A stretch of 64,000 bases of DNA from Bradyrhizobiaceae bacterium (GCA_003963145.1 RXJJ01000013.1:1-64000), one strand, 5' to 3'. Positions 1 to 9,411 are shown, counted from the stretch's first letter. Notes: generated from the sequence alone by a model not told the origin. Made by a program: numbers and translations.

Positions 1-1
1 G

Positions 2-340
2 GCCGATAATTCCGGCGCGCGCCGTGTCATGTGCATCAAGGTGCTTGGAGGTTCCAAGCGCCGCTATGCGACCGTGGGCGACATTATCGTCGTGTCCGTC
101 AAGGAAGCCATCCCGCGCGGGAAGGTGAAGAAGGGCGACGTGATGAAGGCTGTCGTCGTTCGCGTCAGCAAGGACATCCGCCGCGCGGATGGTTCGGTGA
201 TCCGTTTCGACCGCAACGCGGCCGTTCTGATCAACAACCAGTCCGAGCCGGTCGGCACCCGTATCTTCGGGCCGGTGCCGCGCGAACTTCGCGCCAAGAA
301 CCACATGAAGATCATCTCGCTCGCGCCGGAGGTGCTGTGA
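2..340 (+). CDS. rplN: 50S ribosomal protein L14 (uL14), 5' end outside window
   Basis: Ribosomal protein uL14 sits at the subunit interface of the 50S subunit and contacts 16S rRNA. The frame is open from base 2. The first Met (base 29) is internal, because the residues before it (ADNSGARRV) belong to the conserved start region of L14, so roughly ten N-terminal residues lie outside the window. The visible 112 residues end in [10 protein letters not shown], the normal C-terminus. The TGA overlaps the rplX ATG by one base, as expected inside the spc operon. Identity is certain; only the start is missing. Confidence 0.97.
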   Translation, partial: ADNSGARRVMCIKVLGGSKRRYATVGDIIVVSVKEAIPRGKVKKGDVMKAVVVRVSKDIRRADGSVIRFDRNAAVLINNQSEPVGTRIFGPVPRELRAKNHMKIISLAPEVL

Positions 341-654
341 TGGCTGCCAAGATCCGCAAGGGCGACAAGGTCGTCGTGCTGACCGGCCGCGACAAGGGCC
401 GCACCGGCGAAGTGTTCGAGGTGCGCCCGGGCGAGAGCCGCGCGCTGGTGCGCGGCGTCAACATCGTCAAGCGCCACCAGAAGCAGACGCAGAATCAGGA
501 AGGCGGCATCATCTCGAAAGAGGCGCCGATCCATCTGTCGAACATCGCGCTGGTCGGCAAGGACGGCAAGCCGACCCGCGTTGGCTTCAAGATTCAGAAG
601 GATGGCACCAAGGTGCGCATCGCCAGGAGCTCGGGAGCAGAGATCGATGGCTGA
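340..654 (+). CDS. rplX: 50S ribosomal protein L24 (uL24)
   Basis: L24 is an assembly initiator that binds 23S rRNA near the peptide exit tunnel. The 104-residue product has the N-terminal KOW element ([17 protein letters not shown], about residues 4-20) and the usual basic body, and its length is normal. The ATG overlaps the rplN stop (TGATG), and the 3' end overlaps rplE by 8 bases, so translation is coupled to both neighbours. A longer frame open upstream of this ATG is rejected because it would run through rplN. Confidence 0.97.
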   Translation: MAAKIRKGDKVVVLTGRDKGRTGEVFEVRPGESRALVRGVNIVKRHQKQTQNQEGGIISKEAPIHLSNIALVGKDGKPTRVGFKIQKDGTKVRIARSSGAEIDG

Positions 655-1204
655 GACCGCATACATTCCGCGCCTGCGCGCCGAATACGACAAAAGCATC
701 CGCACCAAGCTGACCGAGCAGTTCGGCTACGCCAACGTGATGCAGGTGCCGGCGCTCGAGAAGGTCGTGCTCAACATGGGTATCGGCGAAGCGACGGCCG
801 ACCGCAAGAAGGTCGAGCTCGCCGCCACCGATCTCGGCCTGATCGCCGGCCAGAAGCCGGTCATCACCCATTCGCGCAAGGCGATCGCGACCTTCAAGCT
901 GCGCGAAGGCCAGGCGATCGGCGCCAAGGTGACGCTGCGCAAGGCCAAGATGTACGAGTTCGTGGATCGTCTGATCAACGTCGCGCTGCCGCGCGTTCGT
1001 GACTTCCGCGGCCTCAACCCGAAGAGCTTCGACGGCCGCGGCAATTATTCGCTCGGTCTGAAGGAGCATATCGTGTTCCCGGAAATCGACTACGACAAGT
1101 CGGGCGAAACCTGGGGCATGGACATCACGATCTGTACCACGGCGCCCGACGACGAGCAGGCGAGGGCGCTGCTGACCGCATTCAATTTCCCGTTCCGGCA
1201 GTGA
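647..1204 (+). CDS. rplE: 50S ribosomal protein L5 (uL5)
   Basis: L5 binds 5S rRNA and forms part of the central protuberance of the 50S subunit. The 185-residue protein carries family landmarks: [13 protein letters not shown] near residue 38, [19 protein letters not shown] near residue 68, and the [19 protein letters not shown] segment. The ATG at 647 is chosen because a good SD (GGAGC) precedes it and it gives the standard [10 protein letters not shown] start; a frame open further upstream lies inside rplX. It overlaps rplX by 8 bases. Confidence 0.97.
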   Translation: MAETAYIPRLRAEYDKSIRTKLTEQFGYANVMQVPALEKVVLNMGIGEATADRKKVELAATDLGLIAGQKPVITHSRKAIATFKLREGQAIGAKVTLRKAKMYEFVDRLINVALPRVRDFRGLNPKSFDGRGNYSLGLKEHIVFPEIDYDKSGETWGMDITICTTAPDDEQARALLTAFNFPFRQ

Positions 1205-1252
1205 GGCACTGAGTTCAGCGTCTCAAACGCGGAAAGGTATGGAGGCCATCAG

Positions 1253-1558
1253 ATGGCAAAGAAGAGTTCGATCGAGAAGAACAACCGGCGCACGCGCATG
1301 ACCAAGAACGCGGCTGCGAAGCGCGCGAAGCTCAAGGCGATCATCGCGGACAAGAAAAAGCCGATGGAAGAGCGCTTCGCCGCGACCATCAAGCTCGCCG
1401 AGATGCCGCGCAATTCGTCGGCGACCCGCATCCACAACCGCTGCGAAGTCAGCGGGCGTCCTCACTCGGTCTATCGCAAGACCAAGATGAGCCGCATCGC
1501 GATCCGTGATTTCGGCTCCAAGGGCCTGATCCCGGGTCTTGTGAAGTCGAGCTGGTAA
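1253..1558 (+). CDS. rpsN: 30S ribosomal protein S14 (uS14), zinc-free type
   Basis: S14 is a late-assembling protein of the 30S head. At 101 residues, with only one Cys in the [13 protein letters not shown] region and no CxxC pairs, this is the longer zinc-independent form common in proteobacteria. It ends in the typical [11 protein letters not shown]. An SD (GGAGG) precedes the ATG, and rpsH follows after 12 bases, so it is an internal member of the spc operon. A 48-base spacer separates it from rplE. Confidence 0.97.
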   Translation: MAKKSSIEKNNRRTRMTKNAAAKRAKLKAIIADKKKPMEERFAATIKLAEMPRNSSATRIHNRCEVSGRPHSVYRKTKMSRIAIRDFGSKGLIPGLVKSSW

Positions 1559-1570
1559 GGAGGGTCGGAC

Positions 1571-1969
1571 ATGTCAACGCACGATCCGATCAGCGATCTC
1601 ATCACCCGCATCCGCAACGCGCAGTTGCGCTCGAAGTCCAAGGTCTCGACCCCGGGCTCGAAGATGCGCGCCAGCGTGCTCGAAGTGCTCAAGAGCGAGG
1701 GCTACATCCGTGGCTACGCCAGCGTCGAGCACAAGAGCGGCCACAACGAACTCGAGATCGAATTGAAGTATTTCGACGGCGAGCCGGTCATCAAGGAGAT
1801 CGAGCGCGTGTCGAAGCCGGGCCGCCGGGTTTACGCGTCGGTGAAGAACCTGCCGCGCGTCCGCAACGGTCTTGGCATTTCGGTGCTGTCGACGCCGAAG
1901 GGAATCATGGCTGACCACGACGCGCGCGACGCGAATGTGGGCGGCGAAGTTCTCTTCACGGTATTCTGA
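1571..1969 (+). CDS. rpsH: 30S ribosomal protein S8 (uS8)
   Basis: S8 binds the central domain of 16S rRNA and in E. coli also represses translation of the spc operon. The 132-residue product starts with [14 protein letters not shown] and ends with the conserved region containing [16 protein letters not shown], both S8 signatures. An SD (AAGGAGGG) lies just upstream and overlaps the end of rpsN. Whether S8 autoregulation works here cannot be told, because the usual target near rplE was not modelled. Confidence 0.97.
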   Translation: MSTHDPISDLITRIRNAQLRSKSKVSTPGSKMRASVLEVLKSEGYIRGYASVEHKSGHNELEIELKYFDGEPVIKEIERVSKPGRRVYASVKNLPRVRNGLGISVLSTPKGIMADHDARDANVGGEVLFTVF

Positions 1970-1982
1970 GGAAGGACGAACA

Positions 1983-2516
1983 ATGTCACGCGTAGGCAAA
2001 AGGCCAGTCGCGATCGCCTCGGGCGTCACCGCGAATGTCGAGGGCCAGACCGTCAAGGTGAAGGGGCCGAAGGGCACCCTGCAGTTCACCGTGCACGACG
2101 ACGTGTCGGTCGAGATGAAGGACAACGTGATCCGCGTTGCGCCGCGCTTCGAGACCAAGCGCGCGCAGTCGCTATACGGCACCGCGCGTGCCCAGATCGC
2201 GAACCTCGTCGAGGGCGTCACCAAGGGCTTCGAGAAGAAGCTGGAAATCACCGGCGTCGGCTATCGCGCCGCGCTGCAGGGCAAGAACCTGCAGCTCTCG
2301 CTCGGCTACAGCCATGATGTGATCTATCCGGTTCCGGAAGGCATCACGATCACCGTGCCGAAGCCGACCGAAATCACCATTGTCGGCAACGATCCGCAGC
2401 GCGTCGGCCAGGTCGCCGCCGAGATCCGCGGCTATCGGCCGCCGGAGCCCTACAAGGGCAAGGGCGTGAAGTACGAAAACGAATTCATCTTCCGCAAGGA
2501 AGGCAAGAAGAAGTAA
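1983..2516 (+). CDS. rplF: 50S ribosomal protein L6 (uL6)
   Basis: L6 lies near the sarcin-ricin loop and the factor-binding site of the 50S subunit. The 177-residue protein has the duplicated L6 fold, starting [15 protein letters not shown] and ending in the conserved block with [18 protein letters not shown]. The start at 1983 is preceded by an SD (GAGGAAGGA). The frame is open further upstream, but those residues would overlap rpsH. The usual length is about 177, so it is complete. Confidence 0.97.
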   Translation: MSRVGKRPVAIASGVTANVEGQTVKVKGPKGTLQFTVHDDVSVEMKDNVIRVAPRFETKRAQSLYGTARAQIANLVEGVTKGFEKKLEITGVGYRAALQGKNLQLSLGYSHDVIYPVPEGITITVPKPTEITIVGNDPQRVGQVAAEIRGYRPPEPYKGKGVKYENEFIFRKEGKKK

Positions 2517-2527
2517 CGGAGCCGGTC

Positions 2528-2890
2528 ATGTCGAAACTCAAGGTCACGAATGCCCGGCGCAAGCAGCGCGTGCGCAACTCGCTGCGCCGCACCGCCAACG
2601 GCCGTCCGCGCCTGTCGGTGTTCCGTTCGTCGAAGCACATCTACGCGCAGGTCATCGACGACGTGAAGGGCGAGACGCTGGCGTCCGCCTCGTCGCTCGA
2701 AAAGACGATGCGCGACGGCGCCAAGACCGGCGCCAACATCGACGCGGCGAAGGCCGTCGGCAAGCTGTTGGCGGAGCGCGCGGTGAAGAACGGCGTCAAG
2801 GAAGTGGTGTTCGATCGCGGCGGCTATCTCTATCACGGCCGCGTCAAGGCTCTGGCGGATGCGGCGCGCGAAAGCGGGCTTAGTTTCTAA
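2528..2890 (+). CDS. rplR: 50S ribosomal protein L18 (uL18)
   Basis: L18 binds 5S rRNA together with L5 and L25 and anchors it to the 50S subunit. The 120-residue protein has the basic N-terminus ([12 protein letters not shown]), the [19 protein letters not shown] motif near residue 28, and the [20 protein letters not shown] end, all standard. It lies 11 bases after rplF with a GGAG SD and 57 bases before rpsE. Length and neighbours are normal. Confidence 0.97.
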   Translation: MSKLKVTNARRKQRVRNSLRRTANGRPRLSVFRSSKHIYAQVIDDVKGETLASASSLEKTMRDGAKTGANIDAAKAVGKLLAERAVKNGVKEVVFDRGGYLYHGRVKALADAARESGLSF

Positions 2891-2947
2891 GTCTCATTTT
2901 GGTTTCAAAGGATCGAGGCGTCGGCCTCTCAAGGATTGGACAGAACA

Positions 2948-3517
2948 ATGGCAGGTGAACGCGAACGGGGCGGACATCGGGGCGGTCGGGAAGAGCGCGA
3001 CAGCGAGTTCGTCGACAAGCTCGTCCACATCAATCGTGTGGCGAAGGTGGTGAAGGGCGGCAAGCGCTTCGGCTTCGCCGCGCTCGTCGTCATCGGCGAC
3101 CAGAAGGGCCGCGTCGGCTTCGGTCACGGCAAGGCGCGCGAAGTGCCGGAAGCCATCCGCAAGGCGACCGACTCGGCCAAGCGCAACCTGACGCGCGTCG
3201 CGCTGCGCGACGGCCGCACCCTGCATCACGACATCGCCGGCCGCCACGGCGCCGGCCGCGTCTACCTGCGCGCCGCGCCTGCCGGTACCGGCATCATCGC
3301 CGGCGGCCCGATGCGCGCGGTGTTCGAGACGCTCGGCATTCAGGACGTCGTCGCCAAGTCGATCGGCTCGTCGAATCCCTACAACATGGTTCGCGCCACC
3401 TTCAACGCGCTGAAGCATCAGGATTCGCCGCGCTCGGTGGCGAACCGCCGCAACATCAAGGTCTCCACATTGCAGTCGCGCCGCGTCGGCGGCGATGCCG
3501 ACGCGATGGCGGACTGA
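2948..3517 (+). CDS. rpsE: 30S ribosomal protein S5 (uS5)
   Basis: S5 is a decoding-fidelity protein at the mRNA entry side of the 30S subunit. The 189-residue product has the double-stranded-RNA-binding N-domain ([20 protein letters not shown], near residue 22) and the C-domain with [17 protein letters not shown]. The start at 2948 (MAGERERGG) is preferred to an in-frame ATG four codons upstream because it matches the family start. It is followed by rpmD after 26 bases, the usual spc order. Confidence 0.96.
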   Translation: MAGERERGGHRGGREERDSEFVDKLVHINRVAKVVKGGKRFGFAALVVIGDQKGRVGFGHGKAREVPEAIRKATDSAKRNLTRVALRDGRTLHHDIAGRHGAGRVYLRAAPAGTGIIAGGPMRAVFETLGIQDVVAKSIGSSNPYNMVRATFNALKHQDSPRSVANRRNIKVSTLQSRRVGGDADAMAD

Positions 3518-3543
3518 CCGTACGCTGATTGGAGTTCAGGACC

Positions 3544-3735
3544 ATGGCCGCAACCAAAACCGTCAAGGTCGAGCAGATCGCCAGCCCGATCCGCCGTCAT
3601 TCTTCGCAGCGCGAGACCCTGATCGGTCTGCGCCTCAACAAGATCGGCCGCGTGTCCGAGTTGCAGGATTCGCCTGCGGTCCGCGGCATGATCGCCAAGG
3701 TCCAGCACCTCGTCCGCGTCGTCGGCGAGAAGTAA
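3544..3735 (+). CDS. rpmD: 50S ribosomal protein L30 (uL30)
   Basis: L30 is a small 50S protein. The 63-residue product shows the family pattern [20 protein letters not shown], then [10 protein letters not shown] and a [15 protein letters not shown] end. The ATG at 3544 is chosen over an upstream in-frame ATG at 3529 because it gives the standard MAATKTVKV start and has a GGAG element 11 bases before it. It sits 12 bases ahead of rplO. Confidence 0.96.
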   Translation: MAATKTVKVEQIASPIRRHSSQRETLIGLRLNKIGRVSELQDSPAVRGMIAKVQHLVRVVGEK

Positions 3736-3747
3736 GGAATTAAAGCG

Positions 3748-4272
3748 ATGAAGCTCAACGAGATCGCCGATAACGAAGGCTCGCGTAAGAAGCGCATGCG
3801 CGTCGGGCGCGGCATTGGCTCGGGCAAGGGCAAGCAGGCCGGCCGCGGCGGCAAGGGCCAGACCGCGCGTTCGGGCGTGCGCATCAAAGGATTCGAAGGC
3901 GGCCAGATGCCGTTGCATCGCCGTCTGCCCAAGCGCGGCTTCAACAACATCTTCCGCATCGAATTGACGGAAGTGAACCTCGATCGTCTTCAGGAAGCCA
4001 TCGACGCCAAGAAGCTCGACGGCGCCGCGACCATCAACGCGGAATCGCTGGTGAAGTCCGGCCTGCTGCGCCGCTCCAAGGGCGGTGTGCGCCTGCTCGG
4101 CCGCGGCGAACTGAAGTCGAAGATCAATGTCGAAGTGCATGGCGCAACCAAGTCGGCCATCGCGGCGGTCGAGAAGGCCGGCGGTTCGGTGAAAATCCTG
4201 GCGCCCGCCAAGGACGAAGCCGCGCAGAAGGCCGCTGCCAAAAAGGGCAAGACGAAGGCCAAAGCCTCGTAA
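3748..4272 (+). CDS. rplO: 50S ribosomal protein L15 (uL15)
   Basis: L15 is a 50S assembly protein that spans domains of 23S rRNA. The 174-residue protein starts [20 protein letters not shown] and has the Gly-rich segment [18 protein letters not shown] near residues 26-43. The last 25 or so residues form a Lys/Ala-rich tail, slightly longer than the E. coli protein and usual in alphaproteobacteria. It is the last ribosomal gene before secY, with a 108-base spacer that contains a hairpin. Confidence 0.97.
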   Translation: MKLNEIADNEGSRKKRMRVGRGIGSGKGKQAGRGGKGQTARSGVRIKGFEGGQMPLHRRLPKRGFNNIFRIELTEVNLDRLQEAIDAKKLDGAATINAESLVKSGLLRRSKGGVRLLGRGELKSKINVEVHGATKSAIAAVEKAGGSVKILAPAKDEAAQKAAAKKGKTKAKAS

Positions 4273-4281
4273 AGTGATCGT

Positions 4282-4300
4282 GCCCGGCCTTGCGCCGGGC
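4282..4300. repeat. REP-like hairpin between rplO and secY
   Basis: GCCCGGC (4282-4288) and GCCGGGC (4294-4300) form a 7-bp stem with a 5-base loop, extendable on both sides. No T-run follows, so it is not a simple intrinsic terminator. The sequence resembles the two hairpins at 33028-33103, which suggests a dispersed REP-type element. Confidence 0.45.
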
Positions 4301-4380
4301 ATTCACGTCGTTACCTCTTGCACATTCCAGACGTGAGACGTGCCGCTGATCGCGGCCGGAAGTGAAAGGACCGCCGATCC

Positions 4381-5712
4381 ATGGTCTCCGCAGCGGAACA
4401 ACTCGCATCCAACCTCAATTTTTCGGCGTTCGCGAAAGCCGACGAGCTTAAAAAGCGCATCTGGTTCACTCTCGGCGCGCTGCTGGTGTACCGCCTCGGA
4501 ACCTATATCCCGCTGCCGGGGATCGACCCGGCGGTCTGGAGTCAGATCTTCAAATCGCAGGCTGGCGGCATCCTGGGCATGTTCAACATGTTCTCGGGCG
4601 GCGGCATCAACCGCATGGCGATCTTCGCGCTGAACATCATGCCGTATATTTCGGCGTCGATCATTCTTCAGCTGCTCACCACCGTCTCGCCCCAGCTCGA
4701 AGCGCTCAAGAAGGAAGGCGAGGCAGGCCGCAAGACCATCAATCAGTACACCCGTTATCTCACCGTGGTGCTGGCTGCGTTCCAGGCCTACGGCATCGCC
4801 GTCGGCCTCGAAGGCGCGGGCAATGTCGTGTCCGATCCCGGTTTCTTCTTCCGCATTTCGACGGTCATCACCCTGACCGGCGGCACCATGTTCCTGATGT
4901 GGCTGGGCGAGCAGATCACTTCGCGCGGTATCGGCAACGGCATCTCGCTGATCATTCTGTCGGGCATCGTCGCCGAACTGCCGACCGCGATCGCCAACAC
5001 CCTCGAGCTTGGCCGTCAGGGCGCGCTGTCCACCTTCGTCATTCTCGCGATTATCGTGATGGCGACCGCCGTGATCGCACTGATCGTGTTCGTCGAGCGT
5101 GCGCAGCGCCGCCTTTTGATCCAGTACCCGAAGCGCCAGGTCGGCAACAAGATGTTCGAGGGCCAGTCCTCGCATCTGCCGCTCAAGCTCAACACCTCGG
5201 GCGTCATTCCGCCGATCTTCGCCTCGTCGCTGCTGTTGCTGCCGACCACCATCGCGCAATTCAACGCCGGCAAGGGGCCTGAGTGGTTTCAGTGGATCAC
5301 GACCCAGCTCGGCCACGGCCGTCCGCTGTTCCTCGTGCTCTATCTGGTGCTGATCGTGTTCTTCTGCTTTTTCTACACCGCCATCGTGTTCAACCCGAGC
5401 GAGACGGCGGATAACCTGAAAAAGCATGGCGGCTTCATTCCGGGCATCCGTCCCGGCGAGCGCACCGCCGAATACATAGACTATGTGCTATCCCGCATTA
5501 CGGTGATCGGTGCGATTTATCTTGCAGTCGTCTGTCTGATCCCCGAAATTCTGATCTCCTACGCGTCGGTGCCGTTCTATCTTGGCGGCACATCGCTCTT
5601 GATCGTTGTCAGCGTCACGATGGATACCGTCGCGCAGGTTCAGGGCTACATGCTGGCTCACCAGTATGAGGGGCTGATCCGCAAATCCAAGTTGAGGGGC
5701 CGCCGTAAATGA
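4381..5712 (+). CDS. secY: protein translocase subunit SecY
   Basis: SecY is the channel subunit of the SecYEG translocon in the inner membrane. The 443-residue product shows about ten hydrophobic segments and family landmarks: the start [32 protein letters not shown] near residue 39, a plug-region run [19 protein letters not shown], and the cytoplasmic loop around [17 protein letters not shown] that contacts the ribosome. It follows rplO after 108 bases and overlaps adk by 4 bases (ATGA), so the two are translationally coupled. Confidence 0.97.
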   Translation: MVSAAEQLASNLNFSAFAKADELKKRIWFTLGALLVYRLGTYIPLPGIDPAVWSQIFKSQAGGILGMFNMFSGGGINRMAIFALNIMPYISASIILQLLTTVSPQLEALKKEGEAGRKTINQYTRYLTVVLAAFQAYGIAVGLEGAGNVVSDPGFFFRISTVITLTGGTMFLMWLGEQITSRGIGNGISLIILSGIVAELPTAIANTLELGRQGALSTFVILAIIVMATAVIALIVFVERAQRRLLIQYPKRQVGNKMFEGQSSHLPLKLNTSGVIPPIFASSLLLLPTTIAQFNAGKGPEWFQWITTQLGHGRPLFLVLYLVLIVFFCFFYTAIVFNPSETADNLKKHGGFIPGIRPGERTAEYIDYVLSRITVIGAIYLAVVCLIPEILISYASVPFYLGGTSLLIVVSVTMDTVAQVQGYMLAHQYEGLIRKSKLRGRRK

Positions 5713-6602
5713 GATTGATCCTTCTCGGACCGCCGGGGGCGGGCAAGGGTACTCAGGCACAACGTCTTGTTCAGAAACACGGTCTTGTCCAGCTCTCCAC
5801 CGGAGACATGCTGCGCGCGGCTGTAGCGGCGCAAACGCCGATCGGCCTGCAAGCCAAGGAATTGATGGCGAGCGGCCAGCTGGTGCCGGACGAAGTCGTC
5901 GTCGGCATCATCGCAGACCGCATCGAACAGCCGGACGCGAAGAACGGCTTCATTCTCGACGGTTTTCCGCGCACGGTGCCGCAGGCCGAGGCGCTCGACG
6001 GACTTCTGAAAAAGAAAAAGCTCAATCTCGACGCGGTGATCGAACTTCGCGTCAATGAGAGCGCTCTGCTGCATCGTGTCGAAAAACGCGTGGTCGAGAT
6101 GCTGGCGCGCGGCGAGAACGTACGCGAGGATGACAAGCCCGAAGTGCTGTCGAAGCGTCTGCACGCCTATCGCGAGCAGACCGAGCCGCTGGTCCATTAC
6201 TACTCGGAAAAGCGCAAGCTTCTGACCATCGACGGCATGATGACCATCGAGGAGGTCACCGCCGAGATCGAGCGGGTGCTGGCGGCGGTCATCGCAGCCG
6301 ACAAATCGGCGGATTCGGCCAAGGCGGCGCGGCGCAAGTCTGCCGCCAAAACCGGCAAGGCCGCCGGCACGGCTAAGAAGGCAACTAAAAAAGCCGCCGG
6401 GCAATCGGCGAAGAAAACGACCAAAAAGGCCAAAAAGGGAACCCGGACGGCGTCAAAATCGGCCAAAAAGGGCTCTGCCGGCTCCGCCCGGAGGGGAGCC
6501 GCGGTCAAGGTCCGCACCAAGGCCCGCCGGGCAGGAAAGGTTGCCAAAAAGACCGCGAAAAAAGCCGTTAAAGCCGTCAAACGGTTGACGAAACGAGGAT
6601 GA
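5709..6602 (+). CDS. adk: adenylate kinase with long Lys/Ala-rich C-terminal extension
   Basis: Adenylate kinase interconverts ATP plus AMP with two ADP in the cytoplasm. The P-loop [10 protein letters not shown] is at residues 7-16, the AMP-binding STGDMLRAA begins at residue 30, and DGFPRT is at residues 84-89. The LID is the short type without zinc cysteines. The catalytic core ends near residue 197. About 100 further residues are almost only Lys, Ala, Thr, Ser, Gly and Arg (repeated KKA/KKT units), resembling a histone H1-like tail. The bases still code in frame to a normal stop. The tail could bind nucleic acid or ribosomes; this is inference. It overlaps secY by 4 bases. Confidence 0.95.
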   Translation: MRLILLGPPGAGKGTQAQRLVQKHGLVQLSTGDMLRAAVAAQTPIGLQAKELMASGQLVPDEVVVGIIADRIEQPDAKNGFILDGFPRTVPQAEALDGLLKKKKLNLDAVIELRVNESALLHRVEKRVVEMLARGENVREDDKPEVLSKRLHAYREQTEPLVHYYSEKRKLLTIDGMMTIEEVTAEIERVLAAVIAADKSADSAKAARRKSAAKTGKAAGTAKKATKKAAGQSAKKTTKKAKKGTRTASKSAKKGSAGSARRGAAVKVRTKARRAGKVAKKTAKKAVKAVKRLTKRG

Positions 6603-6650
6603 ATCCTTTAATAAAGCCCCATCCAGTCGGATGAATTCAAACGATGCCGG

Positions 6651-6770
6651 GCCCCGAAGGAAAACGGGGCGGGTGTCGTGTTCGCATTTGTGTATTCGCT
6701 TTGTGAATCACTTCGCCGAACGGACACCCGACCAGAAGTATGAGAACCACCCGCTCGCCGATTTTCTCAT
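6651..6770 (+). promoter_or_regulatory. structured leader upstream of rpsM
   Basis: Three inverted repeats lie between adk and rpsM. GCCCCG/CGGGGC is at 6651-6656 and 6665-6670. A long one pairs GGGTGTC (6671-6677) with GACACCC (6723-6729), extended by GTGTTCG/CGAAC and an inner GTATTC/GAATCAC arm. ATGAGAA/TTCTCAT is at 6740-6746 and 6764-6770. None has a T-run. The site is where the S4-controlled alpha-operon leader lies in E. coli, so it may be an autoregulatory leader or contain a promoter. The function is inferred. Confidence 0.45.
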
Positions 6771-6828
6771 GCTTCGACGACCATAAGATAACAGCCGCCC
6801 AAAGGGCCGGCGACCAGGAGTGAAGACT

Positions 6829-7197
6829 GTGGCCCGTATTGCAGGCGTCAACATCCCGACCAACAAGCGCGTTCTGATCGCGCTCCAGTATATTCACGGC
6901 ATCGGCCAGAAAAACGCGGCCGACATTCTCGAGAAGGTGAAGATTCCGGCCGACCGCCGCGTCTCGCAGCTCACCGACCAGGAAGTGCTGCAGATCCGCG
7001 AAGTCATCGACCGCGACTATCTGGTCGAGGGCGACCTGCGCCGCGAAGTCGGCATGAACATCAAGCGTCTGATGGACCTCGGCTGCTATCGCGGCCTGCG
7101 CCATCGTCGCGGCCTGCCGGTGCGCGGCCAGCGCACCCACACCAACGCCCGCACCCGCAAGGGACCGGCGAAGGCGATTGCCGGCAAGAAGAAGTAA
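6829..7197 (+). CDS. rpsM: 30S ribosomal protein S13 (uS13), GTG start
   Basis: S13 lies in the 30S head and makes intersubunit bridges and P-site tRNA contacts. The 122-residue protein begins (M)[20 protein letters not shown] and has the helix-two-turn-helix region and the C-terminal [15 protein letters not shown]. The frame is open from another GTG at 6820, but AGGAG at 6816-6820 overlaps that codon and sits 8 bases before the GTG at 6829, which also gives the family start. It begins the alpha operon (rpsM-rpsK-rpoA-rplQ). Confidence 0.95.
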   Translation: MARIAGVNIPTNKRVLIALQYIHGIGQKNAADILEKVKIPADRRVSQLTDQEVLQIREVIDRDYLVEGDLRREVGMNIKRLMDLGCYRGLRHRRGLPVRGQRTHTNARTRKGPAKAIAGKKK

Positions 7198-7296
7198 TCG
7201 AACGAATTTGCGGCGTGTGGCGTCCAAGTCGCTTCGCGCCGCCTGGTGTAGCCGCTGGCATTACGGCGGCGTTTGAGATCGCAAGAAGGAACTACC

Positions 7297-7686
7297 ATGG
7301 GTAAAGAAGCCACACGCGTCCGCCGCCGCGAGCGCAAGAATATCGCCTCCGGCATCGCGCACGTGAACTCGTCGTTCAACAACACGACCATCACCATCAC
7401 CGACGCGCAGGGCAACACCATCGCCTGGTCGTCGGCCGGCACGATGGGCTTCAAGGGATCGCGCAAGTCGACACCGTATGCGGCGCAGGTTGCCGCGGAG
7501 GACGTGTCGAAGAAGGCGCAGGAACACGGCATGCGCACCCTCGAGGTCGAGGTGGCGGGTCCGGGTTCGGGACGTGAATCGGCTCTGCGCGCGCTGCAGG
7601 CCGCGGGCTTCACCGTTACGTCGATCCGCGATGTGACCACGATCCCGCACAATGGCTGCCGTCCGCGCAAGCGCCGGCGCGTCTGA
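7297..7686 (+). CDS. rpsK: 30S ribosomal protein S11 (uS11)
   Basis: S11 forms the 30S platform near the E site. The 129-residue protein has the family core ([18 protein letters not shown] near residue 17, then the [14 protein letters not shown] block) and the C-terminal [20 protein letters not shown] 7297 is preceded by AAGGA; the upstream in-frame ATG at 7273 has no family support. A 99-base spacer separates it from rpsM, and a terminator-like hairpin follows before rpoA. Confidence 0.96.
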   Translation: MGKEATRVRRRERKNIASGIAHVNSSFNNTTITITDAQGNTIAWSSAGTMGFKGSRKSTPYAAQVAAEDVSKKAQEHGMRTLEVEVAGPGSGRESALRALQAAGFTVTSIRDVTTIPHNGCRPRKRRRV

Positions 7687-7697
7687 TTTTTGACGAC

Positions 7698-7721
7698 GCG
7701 GGCGGTTGGTGCCCGCTTTTT
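7698..7721 (+). terminator. attenuator-like hairpin between rpsK and rpoA
   Basis: GCGGGC (7698-7703), a 7-base loop, GCCCGC (7711-7716) and then five T have the form of an intrinsic terminator. It lies inside the alpha operon, 79 bases before rpoA. Because rpoA and rplQ must be expressed, partial termination or an RNA-processing role is more likely than a full stop, unless rpoA has its own promoter in the remaining spacer. Confidence 0.55.
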
Positions 7722-7799
7722 GTTTGAATGCGATGACGCGGAAGTTTTCCGCGCCGCTCATAACTCCAACGCCGACTGCCGGAAGGACATTCCGGAGAG

Positions 7800-8831
7800 A
7801 TGGGTGACCAAGTGACGATCCAGAAAAATTGGCAAGAACTGATCCGCCCGAACAAGCTGCAGGTGAGCGCTGGTTCGGATCCGGCCCGTTTCGCGACTCT
7901 TGTCGCCGAGCCGCTCGAGCGCGGTTTCGGCCAGACGCTCGGCAACGCGCTGCGCCGCGTATTGCTCTCCTCGCTTCAGGGCGCCGCCGTTCAGTCCGTT
8001 CATATCGACGGCGTGCTGCATGAGTTCTCCTCGATTGCCGGCGTGCGCGAGGACGTGACCGACATCGTGCTCAACATCAAGGACATCTCGATCAAGATGC
8101 AGGGCGAGGGCCCCAAGCGCATGGTCGTGAAGAAGCAGGGTCCGGGCGTGGTTCTTGCCGGCGACATCCAGACGGTCGGCGACATCACCATCCTCAATCC
8201 CGATCTTCAGCTTTGCACGCTGGACGACGGCGCTGAAATCCGCATGGAGTTCACCGTCAACTCCGGCAAGGGCTATGTCGCCGCCGACCGCAACCGTCCC
8301 GAGGACGCGCCGATCGGCCTGATCCCGGTCGACAGCCTGTTCTCGCCGGTCCGCAAGGTCTCCTACAAGGTCGAGAACACCCGCGAGGGCCAGATCCTCG
8401 ATTACGACAAGCTGACGCTGACCATCGAGACCAACGGCGCGATCTCGCCGGAAGACGCGCTCGCTTACTCTGCGCGCATCCTGCAGGATCAGCTCAACGT
8501 GTTCGTCAACTTCGAGGAACCGCGCAAGGAAGTCGCGCAGGAGATCATTCCCGATCTCGCCTTCAACCCGGCCTTCCTCAAGAAGGTGGACGAGCTCGAA
8601 CTGTCGGTTCGCTCGGCCAACTGCCTGAAGAACGACAACATCGTCTACATCGGCGATCTCGTGCAGAAGTCGGAAGCTGAAATGCTCCGTACTCCGAACT
8701 TCGGCCGCAAGTCGCTGAACGAGATCAAGGAAGTGCTGGCCCAGATGGGTCTGCACCTCGGCATGGAAGTGCCGGGCTGGCCGCCGGAGAATATCGACGA
8801 GCTCGCCAAGCGCTTCGAGGAGCATTACTGA
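7800..8831 (+). CDS. rpoA: DNA-directed RNA polymerase subunit alpha
   Basis: The alpha subunit nucleates RNA polymerase assembly and contacts upstream promoter DNA and activators. The 343-residue product has the N-terminal dimerisation domain ([21 protein letters not shown] near residue 38; [19 protein letters not shown]) and a C-terminal helix-hairpin-helix domain ([14 protein letters not shown], then [16 protein letters not shown]). The length is slightly above E. coli and normal for alphaproteobacteria. The start follows GGAGAG. rplQ follows after a 108-base spacer. Confidence 0.97.
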   Translation: MGDQVTIQKNWQELIRPNKLQVSAGSDPARFATLVAEPLERGFGQTLGNALRRVLLSSLQGAAVQSVHIDGVLHEFSSIAGVREDVTDIVLNIKDISIKMQGEGPKRMVVKKQGPGVVLAGDIQTVGDITILNPDLQLCTLDDGAEIRMEFTVNSGKGYVAADRNRPEDAPIGLIPVDSLFSPVRKVSYKVENTREGQILDYDKLTLTIETNGAISPEDALAYSARILQDQLNVFVNFEEPRKEVAQEIIPDLAFNPAFLKKVDELELSVRSANCLKNDNIVYIGDLVQKSEAEMLRTPNFGRKSLNEIKEVLAQMGLHLGMEVPGWPPENIDELAKRFEEHY

Positions 8832-8839
8832 GAACCGTT

Positions 8840-8860
8840 GGTCCGGAATGCTTCCGGACC
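8840..8860. other. perfect hairpin between rpoA and rplQ
   Basis: GGTCCGGAA (8840-8848), loop TGC, TTCCGGACC (8852-8860): a 9-bp perfect stem starting 8 bases after the rpoA stop. Only three T follow, two bases later, so termination should be weak. It could protect the rpoA 3' end or tune rplQ output. Confidence 0.5.
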
Positions 8861-8939
8861 GACTTTCACGGGCGAACGCAGGAAGCCCACCTGAGCAGCA
8901 TGTCCGACACGCCGTCGCGACAAGATTGAGGATCAAAAA

Positions 8940-9359
8940 ATGCGTCACGGAAAAGTTCACCGCAAACTCAACCGCACGGCGGAGCATCGCAAGGCGATGT
9001 TCGCCAACATGTCGGCCGCGCTGATCAAGCACGAGCAGATCGTCACCACGCTGCCGAAGGCGAAGGAGCTTCGCCCGATCGTCGAGAAGCTCATCACGCT
9101 GGGCAAGAAGGGCGGCCTTGCGCTGCGCCGTCAGGCCGTCAGCGAGATTCGCGATCAGGATCAGGTCAGGAAGCTGTTCGACGTTCTGGCGCCGCGCTAC
9201 AAGGACCGTCAGGGCGGTTACACCCGCATCATCAAGGCCGGTTTCCGCTATGGCGACAATGCGCCGATGGCGGTGATCGAATTCGTCGATCGCGACGAGG
9301 ATGCGCGCGGCCAGGATTCGGGTCCGGTGCAGGAAAAGACCGAATCGGAAGCCGCATAA
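8940..9359 (+). CDS. rplQ: 50S ribosomal protein L17 (bL17)
   Basis: L17 lies near the tunnel exit of the 50S subunit. The 139-residue protein starts [20 protein letters not shown] and contains the conserved [24 protein letters not shown] block. The last 20 residues are an acidic, Glu-rich tail beyond the E. coli length, which is usual in alphaproteobacteria. It closes the alpha operon and is followed after 22 bases by a strong terminator. Confidence 0.97.
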   Translation: MRHGKVHRKLNRTAEHRKAMFANMSAALIKHEQIVTTLPKAKELRPIVEKLITLGKKGGLALRRQAVSEIRDQDQVRKLFDVLAPRYKDRQGGYTRIIKAGFRYGDNAPMAVIEFVDRDEDARGQDSGPVQEKTESEAA

Positions 9360-9381
9360 GCGGTTCCATCTCACTCTTTTC

Positions 9382-9411
9382 AAAAAGCGGCACTTGCGTG
9401 CCGCTTTTTTT
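9382..9411 (+). terminator. terminator of the ribosomal operon
   Basis: AAAAAGCGGCAC (9382-9393), loop TTGC, GTGCCGCTTTTT (9398-9409), with a run of seven T to 9411. This is a textbook intrinsic terminator, 23 bases after rplQ. Confidence 0.92.

Noticed and set aside
6651-6670. terminator of adk
   Set aside because: The GCCCCG/CGGGGC hairpin has no T-run, so it is treated as part of the rpsM leader instead.
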